DNA from: Candidatus Woesearchaeota archaeon
Lineage (GTDB): Archaea > Nanobdellota > Nanobdellia > Woesearchaeales > GW2011-AR4
Reading direction: 5' to 3'
Assembly: GCA_013330825.1 (NCBI GenBank)
Contig: DUHN01000009.1
Location: 1 to 5,445 of the forward strand
DNA length: 5,445 nucleotides
In this document: piece after piece, positions 1 through 5,445 of the stretch
How the letters are laid out: the number at the start of each line of letters is the position of its first letter
Position numbering within the stretch: the first letter of the stretch is position 1
Made by a program: the position numbers and the translations under genes
The notes under the pieces: model-generated
Database searches by the model: none
Told to the model about the DNA's origin: nothing
The model's input: only the letters and a program-made list of their open reading frames with translations

Positions 1-1
1 A

Positions 2-3000
2 TCAATACTCCTCCAGCGCCTTGATCTCCAGGTCATCCTCCTTCAGCGAGACGATGGCCTCGAAGAACTGCTTCGCGAACTGCGCGTTGGTGATGAGGGG
101 GATGTTGAAGTCCACGGCCTTCCTGCGGATGAGGTAGTCGTTCGTCAGCTCCTCGCGCTCCAGCGACTTGGGGATGTTGATGACAAGGTCGAGCCTCTTC
201 CCGGCAAGATAGGTGAGGGCATTAGGCTCCTGCGGCTCATTCGGCCAGTGCAGCACGGTGGACGGGACCCCATTCTCCGCGAGAAAGTCATGCGTGCCCT
301 GCGTGGCGTAAAGGGTGTAGCCTGCTTCCTGCACCTTCCGCACGCTGCCGAGGAGGTATGCCTTGCTCCTGACAGGCCCCGTCGAAAGGAATATGCCTTT
401 CTCCTTCGCCGGAATCTTGTACCCGACGCTGAGCAGGGACTTCAGGAACGCCTCCTTGAGGTCCATGCCCAGGCATCCCACTTCCCCGGTGGAGGCCATC
501 TCCACGCTCAATACCGGGTCGGCCCCCTTCAGCCGCGAGAAGGAGAACTGCGGCGCCTTCACGCCGACATGGTCCAGATCAACCGTCGAGTATGTTCCCG
601 AGATGCTCTTCCCCAGCATGGCCCTGGAGGCCAGCTCGATGAAGTTGTATCCGGTGACCTTGCTCACGAACGGGAAGCTCCGGGAAGCGCGCACGTTGCA
701 CTCAATGACCTTTATGTCGTTGTCCTTGGCGATGAACTGGATGTTGAACGGCCCGGTGATGGAAAGCCCCTTGGCGATCTTTTTGGCCACTTCCTTCATG
801 CGCCTCACGGTCTCCATGTAGGTGTAATAAGGGGGCAGCACCATGGTCGCATCCCCTGAATGCACGCCCGCGTTCTCGATGTGCTCGGAGACGGCGTAGA
901 TCTTCACCTCCCCCTGCTGGGCTACGGCGTCGATCTCGATCTCCTTCGCGTCCATGATGTACTTGGACACCACGACGGGAAATTCCCTGGAGACTTCCGC
1001 GGCCTTCTGCAGGTATTCCTCCAGGCGCTGCTCGTCAGCGGCGACGCTCATCGCCGCTCCGGAGAGGACATAGCTCGGCCGGATGAGGACGGGATAGCCG
1101 GCAGACGAGGCAAATCTCTTGGCCTCCTGGATGGAGCTGGCCTCGGTCCATGCCGGCTGGTCGATGCCGAGATCATCGCACAGCTTCGAGAACTTGTGCC
1201 TATTCTCCGCCTTGTCGATGTCCACCGGTGAGGTGCCCCAGATGCGCAGCCCCGCCCTGTGGCAGCGCATCGCCAGCCTGTTGGGGATCTGGCCGCCCAT
1301 GGAAATCACCACCCCTTCAGGCTGCTCCTTGTCATAGATGTCCAGCAGGCGCTCGAACGAGAGCTCGTCGAAGTACAGCCGGTCGCAGATGTCGTAGTCG
1401 GTCGAGACCGTTTCCGGGTTGCAGTTCAGCATGATGGTGTGGTAGCCTTCCGCCTTCAGCGTGAACACGGTGTTGACCGCGCACCAGTCGAACTCCACCG
1501 AGGAGCCGATGCTGTACGGCCCCCCGCCGAGCACAAGGGCTTTCTTCCCGTCCCCTGGAGCGACGTCATCCTCGTCGCCGGAATACGTGAGGTAGAGGTA
1601 GTTGGTCCTGGCCGGGAACTCGCCCGCAAGGGTGTCGATCTGCTTGACGGAAGGGATGATGCCCCTCGTCTTCCTCAGCGCCCGTATCGCGAGCATGTTG
1701 TCGTTCATGTCGCCTTCCCTGCACACGGCCCGCGCGATCTGGAAGTCCGAGAAGCCGGACGTCTTGGCCTCCTTCAGCAGGGGAGCATCCAACGATGCAG
1801 GGGAATGCCGCTCCAATGCCTTCTCGACGTCGATGATGTGCCTTATCTTGTGCAGGAACCAGCAGTCAATCCTCGTCAGGGAATGGATCTTCTCGACCGT
1901 GTAGCCCTGCCGGAACGCCTCGGCGATGGCCAGCATGCGCTTGTCCGTGGGGTTCTTCAGCTCCTGGTCGATGTTCCCGATGGAGACCTTGTTCGCGGTC
2001 AGGCCGTGCAGGCCGATGGAGAGCATGCGCATGGCCTTCTGGAGGACCTCCTCGAACGTCCGGCCGATGGCCATCACCTCTCCCACGGATTTCATCTCCG
2101 AGCCGATCTCCGTCGAGACGTTGCGGAACTTCTTGAGGTCCCAGCGCGGGTACTTGAGGACGATGTAGTCGAGCGCGGGCTCGAAGCAGGCCGAGGTGAC
2201 CTTGGTGATGGAGTTCTTGATGTCCGGCAGCGCATGGCCGAGTCCGAGCTTTGCCGCGACGAACGCGAGCGGGTAGCCCGTGGCCTTCGACGCGAGGGCC
2301 GAACTCCTTGAGAGGCGCGCGTTGACCTCGATGATCCGATAGTCTTCCGAGTGCGGGTCAAGCGCGTACTGGATGTTGCACTCCCCCACGATGCCAAGGT
2401 GCCTGATGAGCCTGATGGCGATCTCCCGCAGCCGGTGGTATTCCCGGTTGGTGAGGGTCTGTGACGGCGCAACCACGATGCTCTCCCCGGTGTGGATGCC
2501 CATGGGATCGACGTTCTCCATGTTGCACACGGTGATGCAGTTGTCGCAGGAGTCGCGCACGACCTCGTATTCCACCTCCTTCCAGCCGCCGAGGTATTCC
2601 TCAACGAGGATCTGGGGCGAATGGGAGAACGCCTTCGCGGCGAGCGCCTTCATCCCCTCCCCGTCCCGCGCCACGCCGCTCCCCAGGCCCCCAAGCGCGT
2701 ACGCCGCCCGGATCATGACCGGATAGCCGATTTTCCCGGCCGCCCTAAGTGCCGCCTCTGCGGATGTCACGGCCTCGCTTTGCGGAGTGAGGAGGCCGAT
2801 GGAACGCAGCGCATTGGCAAAGAGCTCACGGTCCTCCGTCAGCTTGATGGCGGAAACCGGCGTGCCAAGGACCCTGACGTTGTGCTTTTCCAGGATGCCC
2901 GTCTCCTCCAGTCTCACGCCGCAGTTCAATGCGGTCTGCCCGCCGAAGCTCAGGAAGATCGCGTCCGGCTTCTCCTTCCTGATGATCCTCTCGACGAAAT

Positions 3001-3205
3001 GAGGGGTCACGGGCAGCAGGTAGGTCTTGTCGGCCATGCCTTTCGACGTCTGGATGGTCGCGATATTGGGATTCACGAGGACTGTCTTGATCCCCTCTTC
3101 CCTCAGGGCCTTGAGGCACTGGCTGCCGGAATAGTCAAACTCGCCCGCTTCCCCTATCTTGAGCGAGCCAGAGCCCAACACGAGGACTTTTTTTGGTTTG
3201 TTCAT
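2..3205 (-). CDS. carB: Carbamoyl phosphate synthetase, large (ATP-grasp) subunit, complete
   Basis: This 1067-residue protein makes carbamoyl phosphate in the cytoplasm from bicarbonate, ammonia supplied by CarA, and two ATP, feeding pyrimidine and arginine synthesis. The length is normal (E. coli CarB has 1073). The two homologous ATP-grasp halves are both present. The N half (about 1-400) has GEFDYSGSQ at 21-29, FGGQTALNC at 87-95, R166, and Q279, E293, N295 and R297 as metal/ATP ligands. The C half (about 554-935) has SMGGQ at 635-639, PSYVLSGAAM at 710-719, and Q823, E835, N837 and R839. An oligomerisation region lies between them, and an MGS-like regulatory domain fills about 936-1067. 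The wording resembles eukaryotic CAD more than E. coli (for example LSGAAM rather than LGGRAM), judged from memory. The start is ATG at 3205, followed at once by the Rossmann-like strand KKVLVLGSGS. Upstream there is only a weak GGGA, so translation may rely on the operon transcript. The stop is TGA at 4-2. No missing catalytic residue was seen. Confidence 0.98.
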   Translation of the reverse strand: MNKPKKVLVLGSGSLKIGEAGEFDYSGSQCLKALREEGIKTVLVNPNIATIQTSKGMADKTYLLPVTPHFVERIIRKEKPDAIFLSFGGQTALNCGVRLEETGILEKHNVRVLGTPVSAIKLTEDRELFANALRSIGLLTPQSEAVTSAEAALRAAGKIGYPVMIRAAYALGGLGSGVARDGEGMKALAAKAFSHSPQILVEEYLGGWKEVEYEVVRDSCDNCITVCNMENVDPMGIHTGESIVVAPSQTLTNREYHRLREIAIRLIRHLGIVGECNIQYALDPHSEDYRIIEVNARLSRSSALASKATGYPLAFVAAKLGLGHALPDIKNSITKVTSACFEPALDYIVLKYPRWDLKKFRNVSTEIGSEMKSVGEVMAIGRTFEEVLQKAMRMLSIGLHGLTANKVSIGNIDQELKNPTDKRMLAIAEAFRQGYTVEKIHSLTRIDCWFLHKIRHIIDVEKALERHSPASLDAPLLKEAKTSGFSDFQIARAVCREGDMNDNMLAIRALRKTRGIIPSVKQIDTLAGEFPARTNYLYLTYSGDEDDVAPGDGKKALVLGGGPYSIGSSVEFDWCAVNTVFTLKAEGYHTIMLNCNPETVSTDYDICDRLYFDELSFERLLDIYDKEQPEGVVISMGGQIPNRLAMRCHRAGLRIWGTSPVDIDKAENRHKFSKLCDDLGIDQPAWTEASSIQEAKRFASSAGYPVLIRPSYVLSGAAMSVAADEQRLEEYLQKAAEVSREFPVVVSKYIMDAKEIEIDAVAQQGEVKIYAVSEHIENAGVHSGDATMVLPPYYTYMETVRRMKEVAKKIAKGLSITGPFNIQFIAKDNDIKVIECNVRASRSFPFVSKVTGYNFIELASRAMLGKSISGTYSTVDLDHVGVKAPQFSFSRLKGADPVLSVEMASTGEVGCLGMDLKEAFLKSLLSVGYKIPAKEKGIFLSTGPVRSKAYLLGSVRKVQEAGYTLYATQGTHDFLAENGVPSTVLHWPNEPQEPNALTYLAGKRLDLVINIPKSLEREELTNDYLIRRKAVDFNIPLITNAQFAKQFFEAIVSLKEDDLEIKALEEY

Positions 3206-3240
3206 GTTCCCGTCAGTTTCAAAAATCCCTTACGATTTCT

Positions 3241-3277
3241 CTGCGGAAGGCGAAAGCAGATGTGGGCACATCCGCAG
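3241..3277 (-). promoter_or_regulatory. Nested, mutually exclusive inverted repeats in the HAD-carB gap
   Basis: The 99-base gap before carB holds two overlapping perfect or near-perfect inverted repeats. The outer pair is CTGCGGA (3241-3247) with TCCGCAG (3271-3277). The inner pair is GCAGATGTG (3256-3264) with CACATCCGC (3267-3275). The inner pair has one position that is G-U in the minus-strand RNA, and 2 bases lie between its arms. The right arm at 3271-3275 is shared, so the two stems cannot form together. The core GATGTG-CC-CACATC is also a good dimeric operator shape. The carB start codon lies 35 bases further downstream on the transcript. It could be an operator, an RNA switch controlling carB, or a processing site. 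No T-run follows, so a simple terminator is unlikely. The pattern is seen directly; the role is inferred. Confidence 0.5.
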
Positions 3278-3304
3278 GGAACAATCCAGCAATTTTAGCA
3301 TGTG

Positions 3305-3955
3305 TTAGCTTTCCCCCGGGCCCCGCAAATACTTCTGCACGTCAAGGATGGTGGTGATGGCAGGAAACCTCTCCGCTGCGGCGTCCAGCTCCCCGAAGTA
3401 CAGCGCCGTCATGCCCGCGGCCTTCGCCCCTTCGAGATGGCTGGGATGGGTGCTGATGAAGATGCAGTCTCTCGCACGCATCCCCAGCTTGCCCAGGATG
3501 GCCTGGTAGGACTCCTCGTCCGGCATCCTTGATTTGGCCTTGTCCGAAACAACAATCGCGGCGAACTGCCTGGTGAGGTTATCCTGGTCGAGCAGATGCT
3601 CCACCCACCTACCCACATAGTTGGCGATGACGGCAAACTTCACCTTCTGCGGGAATGCCCTCTTGATCTCAGAGATGTGCATCCCCATCTCCTTGTAGCG
3701 GAGCCGCTCCCCCTTCATGTACTCGTTGTCCTCCGCGCCCGTGACCTGCTTCTCGCACACCTGCGCCAGCTTGCTGTAGTACTCCCCGAGCGTCATCTTC
3801 CCCTCCGTGAGGTGGAGGAACGCATTTTTCCATATATCCATGAATTCCCTGCTCCATTGCTCCCTGAACAGGGCGGCGGCCCGCTTGCTCCTCATCTCAT
3901 AGGCGTGCGTGGAATCCACCACAACGCCGTCGTAATCAATGATCACTGCTTTCAT
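3305..3955 (-). CDS. HAD-fold protein with degenerate catalytic motifs, between carA and carB
   Basis: This is a 216-residue soluble protein of the haloacid dehalogenase superfamily; exact function is not recognised. Motif I is classic: KAVIIDYDGVVVDS, with D7 as the would-be nucleophile, D9 as acid/base, and D14-S15. Residues about 16-95 look helical and fit a C1 cap of the phosphoglycolate phosphatase/beta-phosphoglucomutase type. The remaining motifs keep their surroundings but not their key residues. Motif II reads FAVIAN, with Ala111 where Ser/Thr is expected. Motif III reads SRMPDEESY, with Met144 in place of the Lys of KPD; K141 and R143 are close by. Motif IV reads IFISTHPS...GAKAAGM, with Ser168-Thr169 in place of the acidic pair. 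The start is the ATG of an ATGA overlap with the carA stop, with GGTGG just upstream, so translation is probably coupled to carA. Possible roles are a structural partner or regulator of CPS, or an atypical phosphatase acting on a related metabolite. Confidence 0.88.
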   Translation of the reverse strand: MKAVIIDYDGVVVDSTHAYEMRSKRAAALFREQWSREFMDIWKNAFLHLTEGKMTLGEYYSKLAQVCEKQVTGAEDNEYMKGERLRYKEMGMHISEIKRAFPQKVKFAVIANYVGRWVEHLLDQDNLTRQFAAIVVSDKAKSRMPDEESYQAILGKLGMRARDCIFISTHPSHLEGAKAAGMTALYFGELDAAAERFPAITTILDVQKYLRGPGES

Positions 3956-5058
3956 GGTCCCACCATCCTCATAAAGTCATCGAAAAGGATTTCCGCATCG
4001 ACTGGCCCCGGCCGCGCTTCCGGATGGAACTGCACGCTCCTGAACGGCTTGGTCCTGTGCCTGATCCCCTCATTGGTCCCGTCATTCGCATTGATGAAAT
4101 ACTCTTCCCATTGGCCGTCGAGCGACTTCATATCCACGGCGAACCCGTGGTTCTGGGTCGTGATGAAGCACCTCTTTGTCCCTTGCTGGATGCACGGCTG
4201 GTTCTGGCTGCGGTGGCCGTACTTGAGCTTGTAGGTGTCCCCGCCGGCGGCCAGCGCGAGGATCTGGTTGCCGAGGCACACGCCGAAGATCGGCTTGCCG
4301 ACCTCAAGTGCCTTCTTCGTGTGGGCGATGGCCTTCGTGCACATCTTCGGGTCCCCCGGGCCGTTCGAGATGAACAGGCCGTCGTACTGCTCCTTCGTGA
4401 AATCGTAGTCATAGGGGACGCGGAGCACCGTCGCCCCCCGCTGGGTGAGGCACGTCACCATGTTGTTCTTCATGCCGCAGTCCACCAGGATGATTCTCGG
4501 GGATTTCCCGCCGCTTTTCCCGATGGCATTGAGCGGATGGCCCTCAACCGGCGCATAGCGGACAGGTTTCCCGATGGACACCTGCGCCACGAGGTCGTCG
4601 GCATTGGGATCATAGAACTCCACGTCTTTCCCGATAACGACCTTGCCGAGCATCGCCCCCTTCTCCCGGAGCATCTTCGTCAGCCGGCGCGTGTCGATGC
4701 CATACAGCGCGGGGACGCCTTCGCCCTTCAGCCAGTCGGAGAGGCTGCGCCCGGCATTCCAGTGGCTGTAGTGCTGGGAGTATTCAGAGACGATGAGGGC
4801 GGAGATGCGTATCCCGCCTGACTCGAAGTTCACGTCGATCCCGTTCTCTTCTTTTGGGGCGGGGACGCCGTAGTTGCCGATGAGCGGATACGTCAATGCC
4901 AGAATCTGCCCCTTGTAGCTGGGATCGGTCATGGCCTCGGGATAGCCCACCATGCCGGTGTTGAACACCACTTCACCCGCTATGGAATGCTCCGCGCCGA
5001 AAGAAATGCCCCTGAACTCTGTACCGTCTGAAAGAACCAGCTTGCCGTCCACCCACAT
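3952..5058 (-). CDS. carA: Carbamoyl phosphate synthetase, small (glutaminase) subunit, complete
   Basis: This 368-residue protein hydrolyses glutamine and channels the ammonia to CarB. The N-terminal CPSase small-chain domain (about 1-150) shows FNTGMVGYPEAMTDPSYKGQ (32-51), YPLIGNYG (57-64) and GIDTRRLTKMLREKG (120-134). The C-terminal class I amidotransferase domain (about 187-368) has SNGPGDP at 231-237, the nucleophile C261 in GVCLGNQ, QNHGFAVD at 302-309, and the H345/E347 pair in QFHPE. RSQNQPC (283-289) and FINANDGTNEGI (321-332) resemble eukaryotic CAD more than E. coli CarA, judged from memory. ATG 5058 is chosen because MWVDGKLVLSDGT begins the conserved domain and lies the right distance from an archaeal promoter. 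A longer TTG-started reading from 5133 would run through that promoter and add 25 unconserved residues. The TGA stop overlaps the ATG of the HAD gene. No Shine-Dalgarno is seen; the bases before ATG are a T-run and AAT. Confidence 0.97.
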   Translation of the reverse strand: MWVDGKLVLSDGTEFRGISFGAEHSIAGEVVFNTGMVGYPEAMTDPSYKGQILALTYPLIGNYGVPAPKEENGIDVNFESGGIRISALIVSEYSQHYSHWNAGRSLSDWLKGEGVPALYGIDTRRLTKMLREKGAMLGKVVIGKDVEFYDPNADDLVAQVSIGKPVRYAPVEGHPLNAIGKSGGKSPRIILVDCGMKNNMVTCLTQRGATVLRVPYDYDFTKEQYDGLFISNGPGDPKMCTKAIAHTKKALEVGKPIFGVCLGNQILALAAGGDTYKLKYGHRSQNQPCIQQGTKRCFITTQNHGFAVDMKSLDGQWEEYFINANDGTNEGIRHRTKPFRSVQFHPEARPGPVDAEILFDDFMRMVGP

Positions 5059-5086
5059 ATTAAAAAAAAGTGAAGGCAGGGACGTG

Positions 5087-5101
5087 TTAATAAAGGTTGC
5101 G
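5087..5101 (-). promoter_or_regulatory. Archaeal BRE/TATA promoter of carA
   Basis: On the minus strand CGCAACC (5101-5095) is followed directly by TTTATTAA (5094-5087). This fits the archaeal pattern of a BRE of the form cRnaAnY next to a TTTAWA-type TATA box. The box centre is about 32 bases from the carA ATG. With the usual 22-27 base spacing, transcription would start about 5-10 bases before the ATG, giving a leaderless or very short-leader mRNA. That agrees with the missing Shine-Dalgarno. It is the only good promoter seen for the three-gene cluster. The match was made by eye. Confidence 0.65.
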
Positions 5102-5190
5102 GTCAAGCCTTTCAATACTGCAATGATAAGCAAAAATCCATGGCGCTGGCAGTGATGGTGCTACGGTCTCCACCTCAATCCCCGACTCTG

Positions 5191-5269
5191 TCCCGAATCT
5201 CGCGGGAGCTGCGAGTGAGCTCGCCTCGCTCGCTCACAACTCAGGGCTCGGGCAGCGCCGGGCTCGCTC
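5191..5269. repeat. GC-rich GCTCGC-type short repeats with overlapping palindromes
   Basis: The block repeats words of the form CTCGC/GCTCGC and has two copies of GGGCTCG (5244-5250 and 5260-5266). It contains several overlapping inverted repeats: TCCCG (5191-5195) with CGGGA (5203-5207); CTCGC (5199-5203) with GCGAG (5211-5215); the same GCGAG with CTCGC (5220-5224); and GTGAGC (5215-5220) with GCTCAC (5232-5237). It is clearly richer in G+C than the sequence on either side. This resembles the GAGCGAG-type intergenic palindromic repeats seen in some archaeal and bacterial genomes. Whether it is dispersed in this genome cannot be judged from one copy. Confidence 0.4.
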
Positions 5270-5311
5270 TTTAATATCACAATGGAATATGTGGTTCCCT
5301 CCTGTCAGCCT

Positions 5312-5345
5312 TTTCTTTCCCCCTCCCTACGGTCGGGTAAAGAAA
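5312..5345. repeat. Inverted repeat, 7-base arms
   Basis: TTTCTTT (5312-5318) pairs with AAAGAAA (5339-5345). Inside, CCC (5325-5327) can pair with GGG (5335-5337) around a 7-base loop. The stem is AT-rich outside and GC-rich inside. It is the first of three hairpin-capable elements in a row. The function is unknown; it could be part of a terminator or of a dispersed repeat. Confidence 0.4.
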
Positions 5346-5368
5346 CACGCGGACGGAGTCCGGTGTCC

Positions 5369-5387
5369 TGGAAATCCTTGATTTCCA
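5369..5387. repeat. Perfect inverted repeat, 8-base arms with 3-base loop
   Basis: TGGAAATC (5369-5376) and GATTTCCA (5380-5387) are perfect reverse complements separated by CTT. The compact, uninterrupted symmetry would form a tight hairpin in RNA of either strand, or a regulator-binding site in DNA. It sits between two other inverted repeats of different sequence. Confidence 0.5.
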
Positions 5388-5399
5388 TGAACCCCCGGG

Positions 5400-5430
5400 A
5401 AAAGAAAATGCTCCGCGAAGCATTTCTTTT
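5400..5430. terminator. Long hairpin with T-rich flank, possible terminator
   Basis: The left arm 5400-5412 (AAAAGAAAATGCT) pairs with the right arm 5419-5430 (AGCATTTCTTTT), with one bulged A and a six-base loop CCGCGA. On the plus strand the right arm ends in TTTT, and more T-rich sequence follows after GGTCAAGC. On the minus strand the hairpin also ends in a TTTTCTTTT-like tract. It could end transcripts of a gene beyond the right edge, or be one copy of an intergenic hairpin repeat. Archaea mostly terminate at T-runs without hairpins, so the terminator reading is tentative. Confidence 0.35.
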
Positions 5431-5445
5431 GGTCAAGCTTTTCTT

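Larger units (their letters stand above)
5102..5445. other. Non-coding or unassigned stretch upstream of carA
   Basis: These 344 bases hold no gene I recognise. Short open frames exist: plus 5140-5274 (44 residues, Ser/Arg/Leu-rich), plus 5282 to the window edge (54 codons, no stop) and minus 5445-5305 (46 codons then TGA). None has a recognisable domain, and the last two run antisense to each other over the same hairpins. What the stretch does hold is a GC-rich short-repeat block followed by three inverted repeats, listed separately. On the plus strand TTTAATAT at 5270-5277 resembles a TATA box but lacks a good BRE. A neighbouring gene beyond 5445 cannot be excluded. Confidence 0.5.

Noticed and set aside
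1259..2311. 350-codon open frame on the plus strand, opposite carB
   Set aside because: It lies wholly inside the intact carB gene, has an Arg/Val/Asp/His-rich composition typical of the complement of a GC-rich gene, and shows no domain.
2492..3298. 268-codon open frame on the plus strand, opposite the carB N-terminus
   Set aside because: It is antisense to the conserved ATP-grasp region and has no recognisable motif. Its openness follows from codon bias on the other strand.
3219..3300. Possible separate carB promoter (AT-rich bits near 3293-3298 and 3219-3226)
   Set aside because: Neither has a good TATA plus BRE, and the second is too close to the carB ATG. Expression from the carA promoter is the simpler reading.
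4024..4821. 265-codon open frame on the plus strand, opposite carA
   Set aside because: It is a mirror of carA codon bias and shows no protein family features.
5140..5274. 44-residue plus-strand open frame starting MALAVMVL
   Set aside because: Its codons run through the GC-rich palindromic block and give a Ser/Arg/Leu-rich product. There is no ribosome site or promoter.
5282..5445. Plus-strand open frame running off the window edge (54 codons), and the minus-strand frame 5445-5305
   Set aside because: They overlap each other on opposite strands across three inverted repeats, and neither product is recognisable. They cannot be called genes without sequence beyond 5445.

Overview
The window holds one gene cluster, read entirely on the minus strand, that encodes both subunits of glutamine-dependent carbamoyl phosphate synthetase. 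In transcription order (right to left) it runs: archaeal-type promoter (about 5087-5101), carA (5058 to 3952, glutaminase subunit), a small HAD-fold protein (3955 to 3305), a 99-base gap with nested inverted repeats, and carB (3205 to 2, large synthetase subunit). All three genes look intact. carA and the HAD gene overlap by the 4 bases ATGA, so their translation is probably coupled. No convincing separate promoter is visible for carB.

The organism is most likely an archaeon of medium-high GC. Upstream of carA lies a purine/A-rich BRE followed by TTTATTAA, about 32 bases before an ATG that has no Shine-Dalgarno sequence, which suggests a leaderless or near-leaderless transcript. As far as I remember the families, both Car subunits carry signatures closer to eukaryotic CAD and Bacteroidetes CPSII than to the E. 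coli enzyme. A DPANN-type or other uncultivated archaeon would fit, but the lineage is an inference and I am not sure of it.

CarA releases ammonia from glutamine. CarB combines it with bicarbonate and two ATP to give carbamoyl phosphate for pyrimidine and arginine synthesis. The unexpected part is the protein between them. It has the HAD nucleophile motif (DYDGVVVDS), but the other three HAD motifs have lost their usual residues (Ser/Thr to Ala111, Lys to Met144, Asp-Asp to Ser168-Thr169). It therefore looks like a pseudo-hydrolase or a re-purposed HAD protein tied to CPS expression.

The right end (5102-5445) has no recognisable gene. It holds a GC-rich block of GCTCGC-type words with overlapping short palindromes (about 5191-5269), then three hairpin-capable inverted repeats (5312-5345, 5369-5387, 5400-5430). 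This may be a dispersed intergenic repeat, a terminator or structured RNA region, or the edge of an unseen neighbouring gene.
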